NCBI GenBank assembly: GCA_003255065.1
Contig: QAOA01003736.1
Span: 1,701,211 to 1,765,210 of the forward strand
Direction: 5' to 3'
Length of the DNA stretch: 64,000 nucleotides
Origin: Cercis canadensis
Lineage: Eukaryota; Streptophyta; Magnoliopsida; Fabales; Fabaceae
Shown in pieces: positions 11,193 through 21,800 of this stretch (its first letter is position 1; each line of letters starts with the position of its first letter). A program made the translations under genes and the position numbers. Below the pieces are notes generated by a model. That model was not told the DNA's origin. It did not search any database and saw nothing but the letters and a program-made list of their open reading frames with translations.

Positions 11193-12257
11193 CTAGGATG
11201 ATGGAGCTGCAGAACCAAGAGAAATATTGTTGAGTCGCTCCAGAGCTAAAATAAGAGATTGGGTACCCAAAACACCTTCACCACAAGCCTTAAGCGAGAG
11301 ATAAAGGTGCTGAGCAAGAGCCAAGCCAGGCAAAGCAAGACCCATCTTTTGACACTCGTGCAGACAAATCCCCAAGTCTTTCACATAGTGATCTATGTAG
11401 AATGTGGCCTTGAAATCCCTATTCACCATTTGCTTCCCTTTCACATCCAGTGACTTGGACCCTGCCGCACCCATAGATATGGCTTCCAAATACGAACCCA
11501 CATCGAGCCCCGCCTTGTATGCGAACAACAGGCCCTCTGCTATACCCACCACCGTTGTCGCAATGTTTATCTGATTTGCAAGCTTCCCATATTGCCCTTT
11601 TCCGCTGCCACCCATGTAATTAACGTTCCCTATCAGGGATAATAACGGATTAATCCGGCGAATTATAGACTCATCGCCGCCGGCGAAGATTGACAAGTTG
11701 CCGTTCTTGGCGCCACGATCTCCGCCGGATACAGGAGCGTCTACGGAGTAACAACCTTTAGAGGAGGCTGCGGCGGCGATTTCCACGGCGAGGGATGGAT
11801 CAGAGGTGGTCATGTCGACGAGGACGCCACCGGGGCGGAGGCCATAGAGGGCACCGGAGGTGGGGTCTATAAGGACGGAGCGGACATCTGAGGGGTATCC
11901 GACGATGGTGAGTACGACATCGGATTGGGATGCGACGGTCAGAGGGGAGTCAACGAGTTTGGCACCCATGTCCAAAAGGGGCTGGGCTTTGGAGGGAGTG
12001 CGGTTGAAGACGGTGAGGGAGTAACCGGCTCTGATTAGACGTGCACACATTGCGCCACCCATGATTCCGGTTCCAATCCAGCCTACGCGGGTGTTTGAGG
12101 GGTTGACCATGTCACTTCCGGCGGCCATGAAGATTGGCGGTGAGATAAGGCGGCGGCGAAAAGAGATGGAGAGTGAGAGCTGGAGTGGAATGCGAGTGTG
12201 GAATGAGAATGGGTGGGAGTGTGGGACCGAGTGAGTTTTGTGTTGGTGCATAATCAT
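11193..12257 (-). CDS. 3-hydroxyisobutyrate dehydrogenase-like protein, organelle-targeted type (copy 3 of 3)
   Basis: A 354-residue single-exon NAD(P)H-dependent beta-hydroxyacid dehydrogenase. GTGIMG is at 62-67, an NRT coenzyme motif follows, DAPVSGG is at 173-179 and the catalytic lysine is K225. Residues 1-43 are Ser-, His- and Arg-rich without acidic residues and end in SFRRRLISPPIF, consistent with a cleavable mitochondrial or plastid presequence. A start at Met44 (MAAGSDM) would give a cytosolic form, and both could be made. Copies 2 and 3 are close relatives from a recent tandem duplication, while copy 1 is older. The substrate is unknown; glyoxylate and succinic semialdehyde reductases belong to the same superfamily. 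Confidence 0.92.
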   Translation of the reverse strand: MIMHQHKTHSVPHSHPFSFHTRIPLQLSLSISFRRRLISPPIFMAAGSDMVNPSNTRVGWIGTGIMGGAMCARLIRAGYSLTVFNRTPSKAQPLLDMGAKLVDSPLTVASQSDVVLTIVGYPSDVRSVLIDPTSGALYGLRPGGVLVDMTTSDPSLAVEIAAAASSKGCYSVDAPVSGGDRGAKNGNLSIFAGGDESIIRRINPLLSLIGNVNYMGGSGKGQYGKLANQINIATTVVGIAEGLLFAYKAGLDVGSYLEAISMGAAGSKSLDVKGKQMVNRDFKATFYIDHYVKDLGICLHECQKMGLALPGLALAQHLYLSLKACGEGVLGTQSLILALERLNNISLGSAAPSS

Positions 12258-13559
12258 AATTAACGCAGGCGATTAGGGACAAAATATGGCAGCCCAAAAC
12301 AAAGAAATACAAGTGATGCTAATTACTTAATGGCCTAACTGCGCAACTTGCTCTGCGGGATAAAAATTAGATTAAGACAAACCAAAGTCACCAAACATAA
12401 CGAGCGGGAAATTACTATCTTCAAGAGAGGGAGAGGGGAATTTTAAAGGCAACACATCCATAAACTCTCTTTCACTAAATAATTTGATAGCTTAATTATT
12501 TTATGTTAGCTTTCATAAAGAAAATAAAATAAAAGAACCAGCATATAAATTCTGACATAGTTACACAAGTTTTGCATTATGTTCATATTTTTCAAAAACA
12601 TAATGCCGACTCGCCGACACTAATAAATGTTAAGATTTTTATATTTTATCCACCATCAGAATAAAACTCAATACATTATTACTAAGAGAAAAATTCACAT
12701 TATTAAAGTAACTAAATTCTTTTATTTGACAATAAAGGGTTTTTAATTTATTTTTTTTGTAAGTAGCATGCAACACATTGTTGGTTATTGGTATAAAACA
12801 TTTTTACACTGACAATGTATGAAAATTAAATCGAAATATAAAATTTAGAAAATAAATGAATAAGAAATAACGCATAATTAGAGACTATAATCAAAAGAAT
12901 AATAAAAAAAATTATTATTTAATTTTAAAATTTAAAAAAAAAATCATTTGATTTTAATAAAAAAAATTAATTTAATTTCTCTCATATTAGAGTGAAATGT
13001 CTAAAATATCTATTGATATTATGTGTTTATTTTGTTTATATATATGATTATTTCATTTATTTTAAAACATAATAATTATATAACATAAAAGAATAATTAC
13101 ATATATAAATAAAATAATTATATAATACTAAATAATAATCACATATATTAACAAAATAAACATATAGCATCATAAGATATTTTAGACATTTTACATAATT
13201 TAGAGAAACCAAATGGTATTTTCTTCCAGACCAAATATTAAATTTTTTAAAAAATAAAATTATTAAGTATAGTCTAAAGGTTTCTAATTTCAAAAAACGA
13301 CGTCGTTGCCCTTCATCACAAATTCCCAATTATCAATTCGGCCGCCATTACATCGCCTTACTCACAGCTTATTTTCAGGCTTTTGAGGAAAGGGCAAATC
13401 ATTAACGGAGTGCAGATAAGATATCAGCATGGCATCTCCGAAACCCACCTATTTCCGGGTCAGATGGATTTATGTTAATCCATCCGCCTTCTTCATCACT
13501 TGTATCATGCTTTGAGATTTTTCTGAGTTTAAACTTTAATAGTTCGTGAAGTTTTCACA
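12258..13559. other. Intergenic AT-rich region
   Basis: This lies between the divergent copy 3 and the decayed methyltransferase gene. It is dominated by a foldback element (12877-13290). Just after it, AAACGACGTCGTT (13294-13306) is a palindrome of a type often seen near plant gene starts. No gene is recognised. Confidence 0.55.
12877..13290. repeat. Foldback MITE-like element with long inverted arms
   Basis: The two halves are reverse complements over roughly 190 bases each. On the left the order is GACTATAATC, TTTCTC, ATGTCTAAAATATC and GTTTATTTTGTT. On the right the complements appear in reverse order: AACAAAATAAAC, GATATTTTAGACAT, GAGAAA and GTATAGTC. There is no coding frame. A transcript across it would fold into a long hairpin. 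Confidence 0.7.
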
Positions 13560-15361
13560 ATGTATACCAATCTGACCAAAGGCCAGGCATTTCCACTGGC
13601 TACAAAGATTTCTTTGCAACTCAGATGCTTCAAATTATCCCAAACCTTAAAGACCCAGTCTCTACCATTTGGCCTTTATCCAAAACCCCATATCAAACAT
13701 CTCCGATTTTTATTCACATGAGGCCACGTATAAAGTCGGGAGCTTTTGTTTGATGAATCCCATTAACTTTTCAATTGACTTACAGCATGGAACCTTGGAA
13801 TTGGGAAAGGTATCCAATTCTAGACCATATGGCTTGCTGGTTAGAAATGCTAGACAATATTGCCTTTCAATTAGAGCCAGAAGTCTCTCGAGCTCTTTTG
13901 TGGGAAAGGGTGATGAATGGAGTAGTGTGGTAAGACCTGAAAAACAACTCCCTTGGCTAGTCTCAGATAACGTTAAGGAAGGTAATGAGCTGGAGGAAGC
14001 AAAAAAAAACAAAGATTAGTTGCTTTACAGGGGAGGAATCAGTAAAGAAGGTTAAGAAAGTCAGTAATAATTCACTAAAGAAGTCAGGGAAAGGTAGTAA
14101 CAAGTCTTCTTGGGAAGAATCAATTCAAAGGTTGGAGAAAGCAACAATTCCAGATTCGGAAGATTATTCTTGTTAGGCATCAGGGGTAGATTCTTCCTCA
14201 AAAAGTAGTGATACAGCAGCAAGTAAAGAAGGTAGAAATGGATTGGTTGGAATGGTGGGAAAACAGAGACTAAGTGATTATAGTAGTAAGTATGGGAAGT
14301 TTGAAGAAAATGATGAAGATGGAGGTGATGATGAAATGGAGGAGGCCATTGATGATCCAAGGTGGGATAACATAAAGAATAGGTCCAAGGGGATGATAGA
14401 GGTAAAAGTTGGATCAGAAAGAGCTGAAGTTCGAAGATGGAACAAGCAAGAAAATTGGGGTAGAAAGGCATGAAAGGAGGCAACACAATCGATTTTGCCT
14501 AAGATAATTCGTGAGGGTATTTATGGGGTTGGTCCAGTTTTGGCAGCACTGTCAGCTGGAAGAAGGGAATTCTATGCATTGTATGTGCAAGAAGGATTGG
14601 ACTTGAGCAGCAAAAATAGGAAGAAGAAGGACAAGAAAGGGTTTGAGAAAGTTCTGAAGATTGCTGCAAAGGTTGGTTTAAGGATAAAAGAAGCATCAAA
14701 ACACGATCTTAATATGGTGGTTGATAGCCGGCCTCATCAGGGATTGGTGTTAGATGCTTCATCGTTAGAGATGGGAAAAATAATGGAATTGGACCCTGTT
14801 TCTATTGAGGAAGGGAAGTGTTCCCTTTGGGTAGCCTTGGATGAGGTTACAGATCCTTAAAATTTGGGGGCAATTGTTAGGTCTGCTTACTTTTTCGGAG
14901 TGTCTGGGATAGTGTTATGTGCAAAGAATTCAGCCCCATTGACTGGTGTTGTGATCAAAGCAAGTGCAGACTCACTTGAATTCATGGAGCTTAGATATTG
15001 CAAGAATATGATGCAGTTCTTAGTATCCTCAGCAGAAAATGGTTGGCGAGTTCTTGGGGCCTCTGTCTCCTCTAGAGCTATTTCTTTGGATGAAATTATG
15101 CCTGGTCCACCAACAATCCTTGTTTTGGGCAGTGAGGGCACTGGTTTGAGGCCTTTGGTGGAGAGATCATTTAGTCAGTTTGTTAGGAATCCCGGGAATT
15201 TTGCTGTTGACTTAACTGCTGATGAATTGGATGTTGAAACTACTGCTTCGAATAGCAAGAGCTCTGGTAACGAGTTCCAGTCATTTTTGGCGGTGGAAAG
15301 TTTAAATGTCAGTGTTGAAGCAGGCGTGCTTCTTTATCACGTAATTGGCAAAAAGCTTTAA
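13560..15361 (+). pseudogene. Decayed SpoU/TrmH-family RNA 2'-O-ribose methyltransferase gene
   Basis: The intact family transfers methyl from S-adenosylmethionine to a ribose in rRNA or tRNA, probably in an organelle here. The reading starts at 13560 (MYTNLTK), shifts frame near 13712 and again in the A-run near 13997-14010, then continues in one frame to 15361. That frame is interrupted by TAG at 14174, TGA at 14471 and TAA at 14858. The substrate-binding N domain (EGIYGVGPVLAALSAGRREF, from 14516) and all three SpoU motifs are recognisable: VALDEVTDP-stop-NLGAIVRSA (about 14831-14887), ILVLGSEGTGL (about 15116-15148) and SLNVSVEAGVLLYH (about 15299-15340). The copy is full length and no poly-A tail follows. 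The stop at 14858 destroys motif 1, so a functional methyltransferase is unlikely. I recall the Arabidopsis homologue (At2g19870) lying beside the glucosylceramide synthase gene, as here. Confidence 0.85.
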
Positions 15362-18300
15362 CAATCATTGACCGATGCACTTGGACGAGACTCCGTGACC
15401 CCTGGATGCATATGTTGGCTATGGAGCCGTGTTTTATTTCTTGGAAGACAGTGTAGTTTTTCATTTCTGCCATTTGAACATGTGATCATCAGACAATCGT
15501 ATTAGCAAATAGGACTTGGTCAGAACTGAAGTTAGTTCACAATCTTGATTGCCTTTTCACTTCAGATTATGGATTTATACTATTTTTATCCTCCAACTCT
15601 CAGAGATGATTGACTTGCATTTGATTTATAGTACTCAAGTTAATTATGTTTTAACGTCAGCATGCTTTCCTTAAATCCATTTGGTATTACTGGACCTGTC
15701 TGCTTAATTCCATGAGGTGGTTGGTTTTTGTCCTATTTTTGGTCCTTGCTTCCATAAACCACATAGTTAATCCAATCAAACATATCATGTAAATTAATAG
15801 ATAATATCATTTAAGTTAGCAAGGATTTTTAATATACATGATTAAGATAGACTGTACGATGTCATCATCAAAACTTATGACATTCAAGCTTGGGGCAAAC
15901 CTGCATATATATCAATGATAGCTGATAATGATTTTTAAAATCTGACTGAGAACTTCTCGTCAGTTATTAATTGTTTTCAAGTGATATTAATGTGGTGCAA
16001 TTAAGATTGTTAACACTTTTGGTGTCTCTAAGGTTGTCGTTGATATTGTTACAGGTACATTCAAGTTGGGAATGCAATTGTTAGGATACACACTAGGCCT
16101 TGCATTTCAGTGTTCTGCCGGTGATGGACCAATATTTAATTTACCTGATAAATTTTTATGATTAGGGAATGGGTATATTATGGATCATCAGAAGATGATG
16201 CTTAGCTTTTATTTTTACATTTATCTGAAACAGTTAATTTATTGTTGATTCATAATTTATCTCATTCTCTATCAAGAATTGCATTACCTACTTTAATTAA
16301 TTGCTTAATAGCTTCCTTAAACAGTGAACAACAATTATTTGCTTGTCTTTTTGTGTATGTGTCTAAAGAACATGTTATGGATTTGAATGAGTTTCCCTCT
16401 AAAAGCTGTTCCTTCTGAGACTTGTTGTAACGCTTGTTCTACTTGTGTAGGTATCCCATCGATGGTGAGTAGAAAAATCCTAAAGAGGTAGAGGAGACAC
16501 GATAGTGAAATTCAGAGTGTAGTTGTGATCTGTCAACATTATGGACAGATGAGCTATATAGGTGGATGCCAAACGAGAGAAAGTGTTTTGTTTGTTTCCA
16601 AAAAAGTGCATCCTTCATATGGCTTCTTCATAATTATATTTGGTCCCCACTTTTCTTAGTTATTATTATTATAATCTTCAGTGGTTACAAACTTGCAATT
16701 CCTCAAGTTAGAAAATCTTCCCAATTCCCCTGCCAACGAAGAACTTTAATTTGAAACTTGGTTCTCGTCCATCTTGTTATGATAATTTCAAACCATTGAA
16801 GACAGCTTTGTAGCAGAGTTAGTAGACTAATAAAATATTCCACTACGTCATGCACATGCTCAGTGGTATCCTATTCCAGGTTTGAAAGCAATAGCTGGCA
16901 ATACCATGATGTGAGTGTGGTGTGGTGGGGACCGTAACGCTCTTCATATGCTCAATGCTCCATGCCCATGAGAATGACCAATACAATGTTACATCTTCTG
17001 TGCTTCCATCATGTATAAAGTTATTTTGGTTTTTCTTTTCAAGTTTTCTGAATAGATTTAGTTAGAGCTGTTGGTTAATTTAGCTTTAGGCTGTAATTTT
17101 TTTCTTTTTATTCTCTTAGATACCACATAAAGAAGTGTAATATATATATAAATAAAAGGTAAACATACTTTGAAATAATTTTCTTACTTTTTAGGCCATA
17201 AAATGTAATTTTTGGGAATTATATGATACTATATTTATATGTTATATTACACTGACATAGTATATATAATTTTTATATTTTATTTGATATAAAATTAATT
17301 AATTTTATTTTTTTAAATAAACTTAAAAATAATTAATTTATACACATATCATTTACACATTAACTATTCTTATATAATATGATATATAACAAAATATCTA
17401 AGAAACCTCGTTCTTTTAAATATATAAAACGTACACAATTGTGCACAAAACACTGCCACTATTTCGTTCATCCCAATTCACAAACCCCCAAATACGAGTA
17501 GCTAAAACAATCATCATTTCCAATCAAAACTAGTGATGAAACTAATGCTATGTCTACGTGTAATATACAAATGGGCTATTTTATTATAATCACCTTTTTT
17601 TTTGGTATTATAATTATTAATTATTTGTTTAGTAATGTTTATAAAGAGTGTTTGGTAGGGACATGGTTGATGGATTCCCACATGGGCAGTCCTTAAAATC
17701 ATATCTCTTATGAAACTCCATGATTGGCTTATTATTTAATTTTTGTTGAAGATGGACACACGGCATCGGCATACCTAACATTCTATTCAAGTACTTCTTA
17801 CTTCACCATAACCAGTAAAGCGTACACGGCTCGAGTTTGCCAACTAACACTCAAAAGGACTCCTCTTTGTATAACCTAACGCTCTTTTTATCTTTATTAT
17901 TCTTCTTTAATTTTCCTATTTTGATCAAATGAAAGAGTAATTTGATGAATTAATGCTAAACAAATTTCATCAAAATATTATTATTCATTTACAACGTAAC
18001 TTACTTGCATCTCAACTAATCAACTTCTCTTATCCTAAATCCATCATCCATCTAATCATATATGAGGTATTCTCTTACATCACCTGATCAACCTCTTAGC
18101 TTGTTATGATTCATTTGACTAATTAGTGCAATCAACGTAAGGAATAAGCTTATATTATAAGACATGTGAACTGTGAAGGCTAGAAAGTAGAAACATAGTC
18201 CAAATAGAATGTTTAAAAGCTGGAATGAAAAAAAACACGAGAGCAATTGAAAGATTCGGATCGAAAAGGAACATCCTCTTCGCACGTGACACCTTCCGCG

Positions 18301-18559
18301 CTGCCATTGATAGACTCCCTTACGTTACGTACCTATAAATAACCACCAATCCAACGGTCTCTCCCTCTTCTCTATTTTTGTATTTTAAAATTTTTATTTC
18401 TTTTTTTTTATATGAGTATTTTAAAGTTTTTAACAGTTTATAAAATGAGTTTATTTAATTTTTAATTAAAGAAAAAACAGAGAGATAGAGAGAGAAAGAG
18501 GAAACAGTACTTGTGTGGTCAAATAGGCCCAGAGTCTTCGAAATATAAAATTACGCGGT
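15362..18559. other. Intergenic region, no gene recognised
   Basis: This 3.2 kb stretch lies between the decayed methyltransferase and the leader of the glucosylceramide synthase gene. Short frames such as 16566-16754 plus show no domain. One copy of the dispersed repeat lies at 17214-17410. Confidence 0.55.
17214..17410 (-). repeat. Dispersed AT-rich repeat family, copy C
   Basis: Read on the minus strand it begins CGAGGTTTCTTAGATATTTT and continues through ATATTATATAAGAATAGTTA, AATGATATGTGTATAA, AAATAAAATATAAAAATTAT and CAGTGTAATATAACATA. These follow the order of copies A and D. It is the opposite orientation to A and D. Confidence 0.65.
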
Positions 18560-18853
18560 CTCTCACACTTAACCTCTTTTCTCTCTCACTCTATTGTCTC
18601 TCCCCTCTCTCTCTCGTTCCCGCTTGTGCTTCTCGTTGCTGTTGTTCATGGCGATCTGAGGGGAGAGAGAGACGCACGCAACAAAGGGAACTAGGGGGAC
18701 GCTCTCCGTCGCTGAGATTTCAGGGATTGTTTCCTCGTCGCCGTTTTTGTTTCTGCTATCTCTAGCTGCTGCATTAAGGTTGAGTTGGGGAGAGACCTCT
18801 ATCATACGTTTCAGGGGAAGGAGTAGACATAGAGAGAGAGAGAGGCCTTCACA
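18560..18853 (+). promoter_or_regulatory. Pyrimidine-rich leader of the glucosylceramide synthase gene
   Basis: The 290 bases before the ATG at 18854 contain CT-rich runs (about 18577-18620) and GA-rich runs (18661-18672, 18829-18844), typical of plant leaders and core promoters. Short open frames here (for example 18511-18765) have no recognisable product. The transcription start was not determined. Confidence 0.4.
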
Positions 18854-21800
18854 ATGTCTTCCTTCGAATCCCTCGATTTGTTCCTCTTCTCTCTCAGCCG
18901 AGCATTTTGTAGTCCGATCGCCGTTTTCATTCAGATCCAGGTTTCCTTTGTACTTTGTTTGCTACTTTGGATCCAGGTCTCTTTAAAACACATAAATAGA
19001 AATTCTCTTATTTTTCCTCTTTTGTTGAAATGTATTTTTGGCCTAATTAACCAACTATCACGGTTTCCTCCATTGCGTTTGTTGAGTTTAAAATCTCAGG
19101 AATAAAATTTATAACTTTTTCGCTCAACATTTCTTAGCTGTTAAATGATAGATACTTCGTTTCTATCATCTAATGAGTCTTGGGTTCTGGGAGATACAAT
19201 GCCAACTTATTGCTCTTCGTTATTTCTGTACCACAAAAGAACACATTTGTTCACCTTTGGGGTTATAATTGATTTGGCCACCGTAGACAATTATGCTTTT
19301 GATGTAACAATTCATGGAATTAGGAAGTTCACTTTAGGACAAATTTAGAAAGTACCATAATTTGTATTTTTTTCCTCCTGGTTACAAGTGAAATCAATTG
19401 ATAGTAACACAAAGAGGATTAAATGGTTTAGTTTTTGTCTGACAATGCTGCCTTGGAAGTTCCCGATGTTAAGTTTGATTTTCCATTGTACTATAGTTTA
19501 GGTATCTGCTTGGTGAGATTGCTCCCTATAAGTAATGTTCATGGATGTGACATCCATAATCTCCATAATAGAGATATCCCCTAGGATTTTAGTCCACACG
19601 AGGAATATAATATAATTTTTTTTTCTTGAATAGAGGAATATACTATAATTGAAGCAACCTTGTGGAGACAGAAATTCTACTTGTTTTCTGAAGAGGGTTT
19701 ATGAATTAATTTTAAATGTTTTGAAGCTTAGGGCTTTCTAGATACTGGCAGTATATATAGTAAAATGTTCCAGTTATTCTTGTTAAGAAATGGATTGGAT
19801 AGTAAAGACCAGTTTCCATGGTCTTTATGTACTCTGTGTGTGACGACTAGGTGGCTCTACTTTGTATATGTTAGGACCAACCAGGCAATATGTGAATGCT
19901 GCAATTTTTTTCGCTTGCATTTTGTTTATCTTAATCTAAATGTTAACAAATAAGAGCACTCAGTAGGGATTCAAATTTAGTGTTGCTGTTGAAACTGCTT
20001 TCTCCTTGAGGTGCTTTTAGTTCTTGTGGAATTATAAGGTTCATCTAGAATCTAAGGACTCTTCAAAGTTCAAACAAAAGAGGGATTATATGAACCTTTG
20101 ATGCAATTTAGTGCAAAATATATCAAATGATCTGTTGGAAGTCATTCTGTAGTGCTTTTATTTTCTTCTGTCAACATTCTCCTGACTTGTAATATTGGAA
20201 CTGAATATTTTTCTTCTTAAAGGAATTGTTGACTAGATGTTGACTTTCGGGAATGGAACCCCCTCAAGATTAATGTGTATTGAGATCATAGCTTTTGATT
20301 TTGTTTCTTATTGAATGAAATGGCATTAATGAAGGAGGTAATTCAATCTCAACTATCTACAGGATTGATTTTTGTATGTTACCAGCACCCCCAGCAATTT
20401 GATGATATAAGTCTCGCCTTTCAATTACATTATAATTATTTACTTTAGTTGCCATGAAATATGTTCTGTATTCCTTTCCCTTTGTCGCTTAAGAGCACTG
20501 CTGGCATTGAACCATGTCACACAAACCTAAAATTTCTCTTTGATCTGCAGGGATGTGTAATTTGCTTAACCCTTGCTTTTGGGTGGGTCTGTGCTGCATA
20601 TGTAAGGTAGTCATTGATGTTCAACAGAGTTAGAAACAAGTTCAATGTCATGCCATTTCTTTTGAGAAATTTACAGCATTTTTTTTCCTTACAGGAATAG
20701 AGAGATGAAAAGAATGAAGGATAGGATGCGGAATGGCAATAGCTTTGCTTTTCTTTGTCAAGATATTAGTGAACTTGAGCACTCCAATCAGGTTAATCTG
20801 CCAAGAGTAACAGTCGTTATGCCTCTCAAAGGATTTGGGGAGCACAATTTACAGAATTGGAGGAGTCAGGTAAGAGATTATCGGATGAATACCACTGGGA
20901 GTTTGTTGATGATGCCCTTCTTGACTTCTTGTTGAAAATATATTGGCTTTTTGTAATTTTTAACTTGATCTTATGAGTTTAGTTTTAGGATTTTTTGTCA
21001 TTCTGGAGATACTATTAAAAGTTCTGTTTTTTTTTATGACAATTGGTATTTAATTATGGTATTTGGAGATCTTTTTGAGCTAATACTTAGAATTTTGGAA
21101 TTTGAATTCATTTTGCAAGTTATTAAGTTTTCTTTTGTTGTAGTATCATTACGCTTTTCATTTGAGCTTCTCCTTTTAATAGAAAATTTATGTTCATTAT
21201 GAGTCTGTTCTTATACAAATGCAGATAACATCTCTGTATGGTGGCCCACTAGAGTTTCTTTTTGCGGTAGAAAGTACAGAGGATCCAGCTTACCATGCTG
21301 TGTCACGACTAATATCAGAATATGAGGTATAATGAAGTCCATAAATTCTTTTATTCTTCACATAAATAAGTTATACAATCTTGTATATAGACACATTTCA
21401 GTTTGTTTTTCTTCCCCAAGGCCCTGCGTGGAAGAAGTGAATCTTCCATATTGAGGCTAGATTCTGGTCTTTTTGGTGGACTTGCATTGCCTTCTTTCTG
21501 TTTTGGGCCTTATTTGATATTCTCGTCTATATTTCACCAACTTAAATGCATGTTTGATCTATGCAGGATTATGTTGATGCTAAGGTTGTTGTAGCTGGTT
21601 TATCAACAACTTGTAGTCAAAAAATTCACAACCAACTGGTATGTAAGTTATTTTACATATATTTGATAGACTTTTCTAATTCAAAATAGGGCCATGTTAT
21701 GTTGGGAACTTTTGTCTCTTCCTTAGGACATTTTATTGGAATCAGTATGTATAAATCTTATACATGTTCTCTATATTGAAAAATGTGATTCATTTTAGGT

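Noticed and set aside
14174..14860. Programmed readthrough or recoding of the methyltransferase stops
   Set aside because: Three different stop codons plus two upstream frameshifts would all need recoding; ordinary decay is far simpler.
18977..18978. Alternative donor for exon 1 of glucosylceramide synthase that would add 12 residues
   Set aside because: Also in phase, but the remembered family sequence joins FIQIQ directly to GC, supporting the donor at 18941.
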